From the NCBI GenBank assembly GCA_051252095.1, contig JBPOFK010000005.1, positions 80,761 through 144,760 of the forward strand: 64,000 bases of DNA. Direction: 5' to 3'. The translations under genes and the position numbers were made by a program. Below, piece by piece: positions 27,110 to 35,929 of this stretch. Every line of letters starts with the position of its first letter. Position 1 is the stretch's first letter. Source of the stretch: GCA-2401735 sp051252095. Lineage in GTDB: Bacteria > Pseudomonadota > Gammaproteobacteria > Burkholderiales > Methylophilaceae. A model generated the notes under the pieces. The model did no database searches and was not told where the DNA came from. It saw nothing but the letters and a program-made list of their open reading frames with translations.

Positions 27110-27418
27110 TTATTCGTAAGCAACCGAGGAAGAAATGTGACCTTCAGAAGGCACTTCAGTAACCTTTGGCGATACCGAAATATGATTGCTTAGTTTTTTA
27201 ATAGTGGACGGGCCTATGCCATTCACTTTTTCTAGTTCTTCAACGGAATGAAACCCGCCATGTTGCATGCGATAGTCAATAATTGCTTTTGCTTTGGTTG
27301 GGCCTATGCCACTGAGTGACTCTAGCTCTTGTTGACTCGCTTTATTTAGATCTGTCGCCGCATACAGATTGGAACAGAACAGAAATAATATCAATAAACT
27401 GATGATGTTTTTTTTCAT
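27110..27418 (-). CDS. ComEA-like helix-hairpin-helix protein
   Basis: A 102-residue exported protein with signal peptide (about 1-20, ending NLYAATD) and two helix-hairpin-helix motifs (SGIGPTKAKAIIDYR and VNGIGPSTIKKL), the architecture of short ComEA proteins that bind DNA in the periplasm during natural transformation. Convergent with metG, whose stop is seven bases away. Whether the cell is competent cannot be judged from this window. Confidence 0.85.
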   Translation of the reverse strand: MKKNIISLLILFLFCSNLYAATDLNKASQQELESLSGIGPTKAKAIIDYRMQHGGFHSVEELEKVNGIGPSTIKKLSNHISVSPKVTEVPSEGHISSSVAYE

Positions 27419-27480
27419 TATTTACCCCAATTATTGTTGATTTTTTGGTATTCATCTTGCGTGTCAAAACTGAAAGTTTT

Positions 27481-28194
27481 TTAACTAATTGTTTGGATTT
27501 CTTTGTTTATTGCATATAGCGCAGCGAGGGGATCTTTTGCTTGGGTAATCGGTCGACCAATAACAAGATAGCTCGCGCCCATATCCATTGCTTTATTAGG
27601 CGTCATCACGCGGCTTTGATCATCCGTACTGGCACTGGCAGGCCGAATACCTGGCGTGACCAGTAAGAAGTCATTGGGCATCGTTTTTCTGAGCATTTGT
27701 GCTTCCATCGCAGAGCATACTACGCCATGAAGGCCTGCCTGCTGAGTTAGGCTAGCTAGCTTTAGCACTTGCTCTTCAACCGAGCGCTGAATCCCTAATT
27801 CATCTAGATTAGATTGATTCATGCTAGTTAACACCGTGACGGCAATCAGATAAGGGGCGTATCCGCTTTTGTCGACACCTTCTAATGCTGCCTCCATCAT
27901 GGCAGAGCCGCCACTTGCATGGACATTGAGCATCCATACACCCAAGTTGCTTGCAGCTTCGCAGGCTTTAGCCACAGTGTTAGGTATATCTAGAAATTTC
28001 AAGTCTAAAAATACATTGAATCCTTTTGTCACAAGTTGTTCTACCAGCTGTGGTCCTGCAGCTGTAAATAGCTCCTTGCCGACTTTAAGCTTGCACATTG
28101 TTGGGTCAAGTTGGTCGACGAGCACAATAGCATCGCTTGCCTGTGCATAGTCAAGCGCTACTATTACTTTAGAATCAAATTTCTGCTTATCCAT
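27481..28194 (-). CDS. pyrF: Orotidine 5'-phosphate decarboxylase
   Basis: A 237-residue OMP decarboxylase, last step of UMP synthesis. The motif FLDLKFLDIPNTVAKA holds the catalytic Asp-Lys-x-x-Asp set, and TPGIRPASAST and YLVIGRPITQAKDP form the phosphate site. It follows lapB by eight bases, as often seen in proteobacteria. Confidence 0.96.
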   Translation of the reverse strand: MDKQKFDSKVIVALDYAQASDAIVLVDQLDPTMCKLKVGKELFTAAGPQLVEQLVTKGFNVFLDLKFLDIPNTVAKACEAASNLGVWMLNVHASGGSAMMEAALEGVDKSGYAPYLIAVTVLTSMNQSNLDELGIQRSVEEQVLKLASLTQQAGLHGVVCSAMEAQMLRKTMPNDFLLVTPGIRPASASTDDQSRVMTPNKAMDMGASYLVIGRPITQAKDPLAALYAINKEIQTIS

Positions 28195-28202
28195 TAGTTG
28201 GT

Positions 28203-29405
28203 TTATTTTTTTATTGTCATTTCACGACTGACTGCTTCAGTTGGCTCTGAAGGCAACGATTCCCAAGCATTACAAGCAGGGCATTGCCAATGGTATTGTT
28301 TTGCACGAAAGCCGCATTGGTTACAATGATAAGCTGCTCTGTTACCCATCGCATTACGTACAGTTTGCTGCATTAATTGAATATCTTCATAACCTTTACT
28401 TTTGCTATTGGTATCTGAAATGGCTCTTGCCTGTAATAGCTGGTCTAATGTTTGAAGGCTTGGCTGTCTGATCAGTTCATTTCTAGCTAGTTTTGCTGCA
28501 CTCTCAGCGCCTTCTGCGGCAACTGTTGCCTCATATAACGCGGACATCAGTGATGGCAGTTTGTAGTTTTCTGAATAGGTTTTGAGTAAACTAATACCTT
28601 CTTGTACTCTGTCAATCGCAGCATAGCTTTGCAAAAGCTTGGGGGCAATTAAACCTAAATATTGCGGGTCTTGAAATTCGATATGTTTCCAATGTGAGAT
28701 GGCAGCTGCATGGCTGCCAGACTGCATCTCCAAATCACCCCAAAGGACATTGGCGCGAACACATTTTTTGTTAGCATCTAATGCATTTGTCAGGTGCACT
28801 CTAACCTGATCAGGTTGTTGATCAATCATTGCATTCATCGCAAGCTCACAATGATATTGCGCAATTTCTTTTCTAAACGGGATGCCAGATAACCGCTCTA
28901 ATTCAATTGCAGTTTCAATCGCTTGTAGCCATTCACGCTCGCGAACATAGATTTCGAGTAATGCACGTAGCGCTGGTTGATGATAGCGTTTGTCTTTTAA
29001 ATTTTTAAATAGCTCTTCTGCACGATCATACAAACCTGCTTTTAGATAATCTTGGGCAAGTTCAGCGCTAACTGCATCTTTTTGGTTTTCTGTCAGTTCT
29101 TTTTTGTCTAAGAGATTTAAATGCATGTTGATTGCACGGTCTGTTTCACCTGTACGTCGAAAGAGGCTGCCGAGTGCAAAGTGTAATTCCAATGAATCAC
29201 TATTAGCATGAATAGCCTCAGAAAAAGCCTCTACGGCTTTCTGGTGTTGGTCGCCAATTAAAAAGTTTAAACCCTTAAAATAAGCAGCAGGTAAAGTGGT
29301 AGATTCAGCAATAAGCTGTTTAATATCGACACGTGCAGCTATCCAGCCCAGTGTGAAAAACAGAGGTAAAATCAGCAGCCACCAGTATTCAAATTCTATT
29401 GTCAT
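28203..29405 (-). CDS. lapB: LapB (YciM) TPR protein
   Basis: A 400-residue protein with an N-terminal membrane anchor (residues 6-24), TPR repeats over most of its length and a C-terminal rubredoxin-type metal knuckle with CNQCG and CPACNAW. LapB/YciM links LpxC turnover by FtsH to lipopolysaccharide assembly at the inner membrane. The position between ihfB and pyrF matches other proteobacteria. Confidence 0.93.
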   Translation of the reverse strand: MTIEFEYWWLLILPLFFTLGWIAARVDIKQLIAESTTLPAAYFKGLNFLIGDQHQKAVEAFSEAIHANSDSLELHFALGSLFRRTGETDRAINMHLNLLDKKELTENQKDAVSAELAQDYLKAGLYDRAEELFKNLKDKRYHQPALRALLEIYVREREWLQAIETAIELERLSGIPFRKEIAQYHCELAMNAMIDQQPDQVRVHLTNALDANKKCVRANVLWGDLEMQSGSHAAAISHWKHIEFQDPQYLGLIAPKLLQSYAAIDRVQEGISLLKTYSENYKLPSLMSALYEATVAAEGAESAAKLARNELIRQPSLQTLDQLLQARAISDTNSKSKGYEDIQLMQQTVRNAMGNRAAYHCNQCGFRAKQYHWQCPACNAWESLPSEPTEAVSREMTIKK

Positions 29406-29480
29406 GCGATATTCATATTGTGTTTATGTCATTTTACCTAACGTCGAAGCTAGGTGCCAATGATATAGTGAAAAAGCATA

Positions 29481-29513
29481 AAAAAACGGTACATTTAACA
29501 TGTACCGTTTTTT
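29481..29513. terminator. Terminator after ihfB
   Basis: AAAAAACGGTACAT (29481-29494) pairs perfectly with ATGTACCGTTTTTT (29500-29513) around a five-base loop. It lies between the ihfB stop (29534) and the lapB start (29405), so lapB-pyrF need their own promoter or readthrough. Confidence 0.85.
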
Positions 29514-29533
29514 GTTTGTTTCATTCTTATTGC

Positions 29534-29818
29534 TTAATTAGAGAAGTCTACACGATCTCGCAGCTCTTTACCGGCTTTAAAGTGAGGTACATGTTTGGCC
29601 GGCACTTGCACTTTACTCCCCGTTTTTGGGTTACGACCTAGGCGAGGAGGGCGGTAGTTAAGACTAAAACTACCAAAGCCTCTGATTTCAATACGTTCAC
29701 CTGTTGCTAAATTATCGGTCATTGCATCTAAAATGGCTTTAACAGATAGTTCAGCATCTTTAACAACTAATTGCGGAAAACGTTCTGCAAGCAGATTGAT
29801 GAGTTCAGATTTTGTCAT
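29534..29818 (-). CDS. ihfB: Integration host factor beta subunit
   Basis: A 94-residue DNA-bending protein of the HU/IHF family. The N-terminus MTKSELINLLAERFP, the GFGSFSLNYRPPRLGRNPKT arm and KVPAKHVPHFKAGKELRDRV-type end match IHF beta better than HU. IHF also assists sigma-54 promoters, relevant to GlrR and the ammonium transporter here. It directly follows rpsA, the usual order. Confidence 0.95.
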   Translation of the reverse strand: MTKSELINLLAERFPQLVVKDAELSVKAILDAMTDNLATGERIEIRGFGSFSLNYRPPRLGRNPKTGSKVQVPAKHVPHFKAGKELRDRVDFSN

Positions 29819-29856
29819 GGTTACGATCTTTTCTAATTGACTGTTACAACGAATGA

Positions 29857-31359
29857 TTATTTTTTACCATCCATCTTGGCTTTTAGCAATGCGCCAAGAT
29901 TGGTATTACCTGAAGCAGCAGCAGCCTCTTCAGCAGATGGTTTTTCTGCTTTTTTCGCTTTTGCTTTTGGCTTAGCTGAGTCATCTTCGCTGATAGATGT
30001 TTCACCACTTGGATCTTCTGTTAATTGCTTAACACCAAGAGAGATACGTTCTTTTTCTACATCAATAGCAAGGATAACAGCTTCTAATTCATCACCCTTT
30101 TTGAAGCTCCGAATCGCTTCCTCGCCACTTTGTGACCATGATAAATCAGATAAGTGTACAAGCCCATCAATATTACCAGGCAGGCCAATAAATACACCAA
30201 AGTCAGTGATTGATTTAATTTGACCATTTACTTTGTCGCCTTTAGTATGCGTTGCAGCAAAGTCATCCCATGGGTTTGGCTTACATTGTTTCATACCAAG
30301 AGATAGGCGGCGGCGATCTTCATCAATTTCAAGGATCATTACTTCAACTTCGTCACCTAATTGTGCAATTTTGCCTGGATGGATATTTTTGTTAGTCCAG
30401 TCCATTTCAGAAACGTGCACTAAACCTTCAATACCAGGTTCTACTTCTACAAAAGCACCGTAATCTGTTAAGTTTGAAACTTTACCGAATAAGCGTGTGC
30501 CTACTGGGTAGCGGCGACTGAGCGATACCCAAGGGTCATCACCAAGTTGTTTGATACCAAGTGATACACGGTTTTTCTCTTGGTCAAATTTTAAGATTTT
30601 TGCTTCTACTTCGTCACCAACTGCTAGCACTTCAGATGGGTGCTTAACACGGCGCCATGCCAAGTCTGTGATATGAAGAAGACCATCAATGCCACCTAAG
30701 TCTACGAAAGCACCATAATCGGTAATATTTTTAACAATCCCTTTAACATTGGCACCTTCAACTAATGATTCTAATAACGCTTCGCGGTCAGCGCCAGCTG
30801 TTACTTCCATAACTGCACGGCGTGAAACAACAATATTATTACGTTTGCGATCAAGTTTGATGACTTTGAAATCCCATTCTTTATTTTCGAATGGTGTTGT
30901 ATCTTTGACTGGACGGATATCTACTAATGAACCAGGTAAGAATGCCATAATGCCATTAACAGAAACACGTAAACCACCTTTAACACGGCTGCTTACATAG
31001 CCTTTAACAACGCGGCCTTCGTTCATTGCATCTTCTAAATCTAGCCAAGCTTCCATTTTCTTCGCTTTGTCGCGAGAAAGGATAGTAGAGCCAAATCCAT
31101 CTTCTAGCTTCTCAATGGCAACCTTAACAAAGTCACCAATTTCGACTTCGAGTTCACCTTGAGGGTTTTTAAATTCGTTTGCATCAATCACACTTTCAGA
31201 TTTTAAACCTGCGTTTACAATAACGTGGTCGTTGTCGATAGAAACAACTTCTGCGGTGATAATTTCGCCTGAGCGCATTTCTTGGCGCGATAAGCTTTCT
31301 TCAAATAGGGCGGCGAATGATTCTGGGTTTGAAGAGGTTGTTGAGTCAGTAGTAGACAT
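29857..31359 (-). CDS. rpsA: 30S ribosomal protein S1 (five S1 domains)
   Basis: A 500-residue S1 protein that brings mRNA to the 30S subunit. I count five S1/OB domains: about 17-90, 104-170, 187-256, 273-345 and 360-430. The E. coli protein (557 residues) has a sixth domain; here, after GVKQLTEDP the sequence passes to a low-complexity Ala/Lys/Glu linker and ends with NTNLGALLKAKMDGKK. The ATG has no ribosome binding site at normal distance, as in the autoregulated E. coli gene. Operon: tyrA-aroA-cmk-rpsA-ihfB. Confidence 0.95.
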   Translation of the reverse strand: MSTTDSTTSSNPESFAALFEESLSRQEMRSGEIITAEVVSIDNDHVIVNAGLKSESVIDANEFKNPQGELEVEIGDFVKVAIEKLEDGFGSTILSRDKAKKMEAWLDLEDAMNEGRVVKGYVSSRVKGGLRVSVNGIMAFLPGSLVDIRPVKDTTPFENKEWDFKVIKLDRKRNNIVVSRRAVMEVTAGADREALLESLVEGANVKGIVKNITDYGAFVDLGGIDGLLHITDLAWRRVKHPSEVLAVGDEVEAKILKFDQEKNRVSLGIKQLGDDPWVSLSRRYPVGTRLFGKVSNLTDYGAFVEVEPGIEGLVHVSEMDWTNKNIHPGKIAQLGDEVEVMILEIDEDRRRLSLGMKQCKPNPWDDFAATHTKGDKVNGQIKSITDFGVFIGLPGNIDGLVHLSDLSWSQSGEEAIRSFKKGDELEAVILAIDVEKERISLGVKQLTEDPSGETSISEDDSAKPKAKAKKAEKPSAEEAAAASGNTNLGALLKAKMDGKK

Positions 31360-31382
31360 TAAAAAAGAGTATCCAGTTTAAT

Positions 31383-31398
31383 CCCACCTAGCAGTGGG
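31383..31398 (-). promoter_or_regulatory. Hairpin in the rpsA leader
   Basis: CCCAC (31383-31387) and GTGGG (31394-31398) form a short stem with a six-base loop, 24 bases before the rpsA ATG in the transcribed leader. In E. coli the rpsA leader folds into hairpins recognised by S1 for autoregulation; a similar role here is inference. Confidence 0.35.
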
Positions 31399-31501
31399 GA
31401 AGTTAAATAAACATCAAGTTTTAGTGGTTTGCGAATAAAACTTAATACGAACCGATTATTTTACACAAAAAAATCCTTGTGTTCAATGACTTAATCTTAT
31501 T

Positions 31502-32188
31502 TTATTGCTGAGAAGACTGCTTTTGCAAAAATGTTTGGTATTTTGACAAGATAAAATTAACAGCCTGTTCAATATCGAGATTATCAGTATCAAGCAGTAT
31601 TGCATCTTTTGCTTGGATAAGTGGTGCTGAGCTACGCGTACTATCACGTAAATCTCTCTCTTTGAGGTCTTGTAAAATCGCTTCAAAATTGGCGTCGACA
31701 TTGTTTCCTGTTAACTGTTTAAAGCGGCGATTGGCGCGCTCCTCTACGTTTGCAGTTAAAAAAATCTTTAATACAGCATCCGTAAATACAACACTTGCCA
31801 TGTCCCTACCATCTGCAACCAGCCCTGGCGGTTTTCTAAAGCTTTGTTGTAACGCAAACAAAGCATTTCTGACTTCGGGGTGAATGGCGACTTGTGATGC
31901 ACCATTCCCCATTTTAGGGCTGCGAATTTCTTCGCTAACGTCTTCCCCATTTAAATAAACTGCAGCACCTTTAAACATAATATCCAAGTTTGGAATCAGT
32001 GCACTTAGCGCGTTTCCATCTGACCACTCTGTTTGATGTTTTTCGCCAGCTAAGGCAACGATTCGATACAAAGCACCTGAGTCTAAATAGTGGAAGCCAA
32101 GTTGAGAGGCAACGCGTTCAGCAACAGAACCCTTTCCTGACGCAGAAGGGCCATCTATTGCGATAACAGGGATGGGGTTAACTGACAA
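31502..32188 (-). CDS. cmk: Cytidylate kinase
   Basis: A 228-residue CMP kinase with P-loop AIDGPSASGKGSVAERVA at the N-terminus, YLDSGALYR, and VADGRDMASVVFTDA. The best start is a TTG at 32188 (MSVNPIPVIAIDG), overlapping the aroA stop by 11 bases; this gives the family length of about 227. An ATG at 32269 would add 27 residues that read through aroA in another frame and is unlikely. Confidence 0.92.
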   Translation of the reverse strand: MSVNPIPVIAIDGPSASGKGSVAERVASQLGFHYLDSGALYRIVALAGEKHQTEWSDGNALSALIPNLDIMFKGAAVYLNGEDVSEEIRSPKMGNGASQVAIHPEVRNALFALQQSFRKPPGLVADGRDMASVVFTDAVLKIFLTANVEERANRRFKQLTGNNVDANFEAILQDLKERDLRDSTRSSAPLIQAKDAILLDTDNLDIEQAVNFILSKYQTFLQKQSSQQ

Positions 32189-33458
32189 TTTTAGTAAATG
32201 CCTCGAAGTAATTGGGGAATGTTTTAGCAACACAGTTCGGGTCATTAATGGTGATTGGAACGGCAGCAAGACTCACTAATGAAAAACACATCGCCATACG
32301 ATGGTCATCATAAGTGTCAATTTCTGCATTGGGCGTTATGTGCTCAGGAGGGATAATTGTAATATAGTCTTGACCTTCAATAACAGTGGCGCCTAATTTG
32401 CGCAGTTCTGTGGCCATTGCGGCAATACGGTCTGTTTCTTTTACGCGCCAGCTTGCAATATTGCGCAGTGTCGTTGAGCCCTCAGCAAATAACGCCAAAA
32501 TCGCTAAAGTCATGGCAGCATCAGGAATATGATTGCAGTCTAAATCAATCGCTTTTAGGTTTGTTTCTGATTTGCTAGCGCTTATTTGATTTTCGCCATA
32601 CTGAATCACCCCACCCATGAGGGAAAGTGCCTCGGCAAACTTAACATCACCTTGTATGCTAGAAGCATCGATACCTTGCACATTGATTGTGCCGCCAATT
32701 GCGCCAGCTGCTAAAAAGTAGGAAGCACTAGAGGCGTCACCTTCAACATAAATAAGGTTGGGGCTTATATAGCGATGATTAGCAGGGATGGTAAAGCGCT
32801 GCCAACCATCACGTTGCACCTGTACTCCAAACTTTGCCATCAGGTTTAAGGTGATTTCAATATATGGTTTGGAAATGAGCTCGCCCACTACTTCTATCGT
32901 TACTTGCTGTCCTGTCAGGGGGAGCGCCATTAGTAAAGCGGTTAAAAATTGACTGGAAACATCACCGCGAATTTGGATGGGCTCACTTATATTTAGGGTG
33001 GCAGGTGAAATGTGGAGTGGTGGAAAGCCATCGTTAGCCAGATATTGAATAGCTGCTCCTGCCGACCGTAATGCATTGACTAAATCGCCAATTGGACGCT
33101 CATGCATGCGCGGTACGCCATGTAAGTGATAGTTACCATTTGCAAAAGCAAGTGCTGCGGTGAGCGGGCGAAAGGCTGTGCCAGCATTGCCTAAAAATAA
33201 ATCGGCTTTTTTATTGGGAAAATGACCATTTGTGCCGTTAACCAAAAAACTATTCACTTGTTTTGTAACCATGACGCCAAGTGATGCAAGCGCTTCTAAC
33301 ATGCGTTCGGTATCATCTGAGGCGAGTAAGCCTTTGATTTCTGTTGTACCGCTTGCTAAAGCAGCTAACAGTAAAGTACGGTTAGAGATGCTTTTTGAGC
33401 CCGGTAGTTGTACATCGCCTAAGACGGAAGAAGCAGGTTTTAATAAAAGTTGTTCCAA
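32178..33458 (-). CDS. aroA: 3-phosphoshikimate 1-carboxyvinyltransferase (EPSP synthase)
   Basis: A 426-residue EPSP synthase, sixth step of the shikimate path. The motifs LPGSKSISNRTLLLAALA, the LFLGNAGTAFRPLTAALA segment and DYITIIPPE plus the catalytic YDDHRMAMCFSL region are clear. These are the sequence features of class I (glyphosate-sensitive type) enzymes. It is 23 bases after tyrA in the aromatic amino acid operon. Confidence 0.96.
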   Translation of the reverse strand: MEQLLLKPASSVLGDVQLPGSKSISNRTLLLAALASGTTEIKGLLASDDTERMLEALASLGVMVTKQVNSFLVNGTNGHFPNKKADLFLGNAGTAFRPLTAALAFANGNYHLHGVPRMHERPIGDLVNALRSAGAAIQYLANDGFPPLHISPATLNISEPIQIRGDVSSQFLTALLMALPLTGQQVTIEVVGELISKPYIEITLNLMAKFGVQVQRDGWQRFTIPANHRYISPNLIYVEGDASSASYFLAAGAIGGTINVQGIDASSIQGDVKFAEALSLMGGVIQYGENQISASKSETNLKAIDLDCNHIPDAAMTLAILALFAEGSTTLRNIASWRVKETDRIAAMATELRKLGATVIEGQDYITIIPPEHITPNAEIDTYDDHRMAMCFSLVSLAAVPITINDPNCVAKTFPNYFEAFTKIVS

Positions 33459-33481
33459 TGATTATGATCTCTTCAATGTTG

Positions 33482-34351
33482 CTATGTAATTTTTTTTTGC
33501 TGTGCCCATTCATTACGTGCTTTGCTCGCGCGTTCAAATAAAGCTTGTAAGGCCGCACTGTCTTCATTTGCTAACGTTTGCTTCAGTTTTGCAAGTGCTT
33601 GTTCATAAGTGGTAATTTCACTCAATAATGCGGTTTTATTCGCAAAACTAATATCGCGCCACATTTCCGGACTACTGCCTGCAATACGGGTAAAGTCTCT
33701 AAAGCCACTGGCGGCAAATTGGAATAGCTCATCTGCATTGTTACGCGACGCAATGTCTTCGACCAATGCGAATGCCAAAATATGTGGCAGATGACTGACC
33801 GTGGCAAAAATGCCATCATGCCTTTCAGCTGGCATTTCAATCACTTTAGCACCACATGATTGCCACAATTCACGTACCTTGGTTAAGGCCTCAATATTTG
33901 TATTGTCTGTTGGTGTTAAGACGACATTTTTATCGACATATAAATCTGCCATCGCGGCAGCTGCACCAGATTTTTCTGCGCCAGCTATCGGGTGCCCACC
34001 AACAAACTGATTTGCTTGTGCACCTAACACTTCTTCGGCCATTGCTATAACATCTGTTTTAGTACTACCGGCATCTGTAATGATTGTATTGATGTTGAGG
34101 TGTGGCTTAATGCTGCTTAATATACGCTTTGTTTGTGCGACTGGTGCGGCGATGAGCACCATATCTGCATCTTTCAATGCCAAAGGAATATCGGTTCCAA
34201 TTTCATCAATTATGTTTAGAATGCGGGCTAGCTTCAGATTGGCTTGGTTACGTCCAACACCTACGCACAGTGGCGCATTAGCTTGTTTTTTCAAAGCCAA
34301 TGCAACCGAGCCACCAATCAGACCGACACCAAAAATAACGAGTTTTTTCAA
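33482..34351 (-). CDS. tyrA: Prephenate dehydrogenase
   Basis: A 289-residue NAD(P)-dependent prephenate/arogenate dehydrogenase for tyrosine synthesis. The Rossmann motif FGVGLIGGSVALAL is at residues 6-19; GGHPIAGAEKSGAAAA and ATVSHLPHILAFAL with the catalytic histidine follow. It has no chorismate mutase or ACT domain. It heads the tyrA-aroA-cmk-rpsA operon. Confidence 0.93.
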   Translation of the reverse strand: MKKLVIFGVGLIGGSVALALKKQANAPLCVGVGRNQANLKLARILNIIDEIGTDIPLALKDADMVLIAAPVAQTKRILSSIKPHLNINTIITDAGSTKTDVIAMAEEVLGAQANQFVGGHPIAGAEKSGAAAAMADLYVDKNVVLTPTDNTNIEALTKVRELWQSCGAKVIEMPAERHDGIFATVSHLPHILAFALVEDIASRNNADELFQFAASGFRDFTRIAGSSPEMWRDISFANKTALLSEITTYEQALAKLKQTLANEDSAALQALFERASKARNEWAQQKKIT

Positions 34352-34474
34352 AATGACGTATGTTAAAGCTAAAGTGAATAAAGGCTGAATTGTATCATTT
34401 CGAGATGGCTTGTGTCGGTTGCGAGATGCCCTTTGCAGTTAAATAACAAGAGGACAAAACTGAATAGTTTTGTT

Positions 34475-35221
34475 TCATATAGCAGGGCTGTCATTAACCC
34501 ACTCACCATTAATCAATTTTTCTTGCGCATTAAACTTTTCTTTGTAAGCCATTTTTTGGCTTTCAGCTATCCAATAACCCAAATACAAATAAGGAAGCTT
34601 AAGGCTTTTAATCCAATCACATAACCACATAATGGCATATGTACCATAACTGGCTTTTTGTGTTGAATCGTAAAAGGTATACACAGCAGAGGCGCCATCT
34701 TCGATAATATCTACAACGGAAACAATTCTGATTTGATTGTCCTGATCTCTAAATTCAATCATTAAACTTTCGACGTTGCTTTGGCAGAGGAACTGTTTGT
34801 ATTGCTCTTTTTCTTCATTGATTACATTTTTTCTTTGTTCCGACTCAGAAGGGTGTCTGCTTGATTGATATTCACGGTAAAGCGTGAAATGTGCTTCGCA
34901 ATATTCAAGTTGTAATACAGAGGCGGTTAAGTTGCTATGCTGCTTATAAGCACGCTTTTGACTCCGTGTTGGTGAAAATTGATCCAAAATAATTCGAACA
35001 GGGACGCATTGATTACACTGTTCACAGTGTGGACGATAAGAAAATTTACCGCTACGCCGAAAGCCTTGTTTGATAAGTTCGCTATAAACATCAGCATCAA
35101 CGAGGTGATGTGGCGAGGCAATTAAGCTTTGCGCTAGATTTTTTGCTATGTACCCGCAAGGATAGGGCGTGGTTACATAAAACTGTAGCTTTTGTAGTGG
35201 CAATTCTTTTGGTGAGCTCAT
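34475..35221 (-). CDS. bpt: Aspartate/glutamate leucyltransferase (Bpt)
   Basis: A 248-residue arginyltransferase-type (ATE) protein. The N-terminal cysteines in YPCGYIAKN and CEQCNQCVPVR and the C-terminal YLYLGYWIAESQKMAYK are characteristic of Bpt, which adds leucine from Leu-tRNA to proteins with N-terminal Asp or Glu. Its ATG overlaps the aat stop (ATGA), so both branches of the N-end rule are made together. Confidence 0.93.
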   Translation of the reverse strand: MSSPKELPLQKLQFYVTTPYPCGYIAKNLAQSLIASPHHLVDADVYSELIKQGFRRSGKFSYRPHCEQCNQCVPVRIILDQFSPTRSQKRAYKQHSNLTASVLQLEYCEAHFTLYREYQSSRHPSESEQRKNVINEEKEQYKQFLCQSNVESLMIEFRDQDNQIRIVSVVDIIEDGASAVYTFYDSTQKASYGTYAIMWLCDWIKSLKLPYLYLGYWIAESQKMAYKEKFNAQEKLINGEWVNDSPAI

Positions 35222-35913
35222 ACGGCTAAGTTTACCAATTTTGTGAGTATTTGACTAAATGCTTTTCGTGTAATTTCTCGTCCTCCAAAGCTGGTCAGCA
35301 AAGGTGTCTTCATTTGACAGTCAATCATGCCAACATCGCGTGCTTGCAACCAGTTAACGAGGTGTACAAATGCCACTTTGGAAGCATCCGTTTCCGTGTG
35401 GAACATGCTTTCCCCAAAAAACATTCTATTGATAATAACGCCATAGCAGCCACCAACTAATTTTCCAGCCAGCCAGCTTTCGCTAGAAACAGCATGACCT
35501 TGTTGATATAAGGCATAGTAGGCCTCAATCATTGAATGGTTAATCCAAGTACCATTTTGTGCTGGTCGTTCGACTTGACTACACGCTGTAATGACCTCTT
35601 TAAAAGCCGTATTGATTCGAGTTTCGTATGTATTTTTTTTAATTGTTTTTTTTAGAGAACTTGAAACCTTCAGCTCAGAAGGAAAGAGCACCATGCGTGG
35701 ATCGGGGCTCCACCACATAATTGGTTCTTGTTCGCTAAACCAAGGAAAAATCCCATTAGAATAGGCTTCGAGTAGTCTTTTACAATTGAGGTCGCCGCCA
35801 ATAGCAATTAGGCCATTCGGTTCTGACAATGCATAATCTAGGGGTGGGAATGGAGTCTGCTCCGCTAATGCAAGCACATAGCCATTGGGAAGTTGGTAAT
35901 AATTTTCTGCCAT
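35218..35913 (-). CDS. aat: Leucyl/phenylalanyl-tRNA-protein transferase
   Basis: A 231-residue Aat protein: the N-terminal FPPLDYALSEPNGLIAIGGD, the YSNGIFPWFSEQEPIMWWSP motif and VVGG-like GKLVGGCYGVIINRMFFGE are the family signature. It transfers Leu or Phe to N-terminal Arg/Lys of proteins, marking them for ClpS/ClpAP degradation. Overlaps bpt by four bases. Confidence 0.95.
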   Translation of the reverse strand: MAENYYQLPNGYVLALAEQTPFPPLDYALSEPNGLIAIGGDLNCKRLLEAYSNGIFPWFSEQEPIMWWSPDPRMVLFPSELKVSSSLKKTIKKNTYETRINTAFKEVITACSQVERPAQNGTWINHSMIEAYYALYQQGHAVSSESWLAGKLVGGCYGVIINRMFFGESMFHTETDASKVAFVHLVNWLQARDVGMIDCQMKTPLLTSFGGREITRKAFSQILTKLVNLAV

Positions 35914-35929
35914 TTAATCAATTGGATGA

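Noticed and set aside
29534..29818. HU protein
   Set aside because: Position after rpsA and the arm and N-terminal sequence fit IHF beta better.
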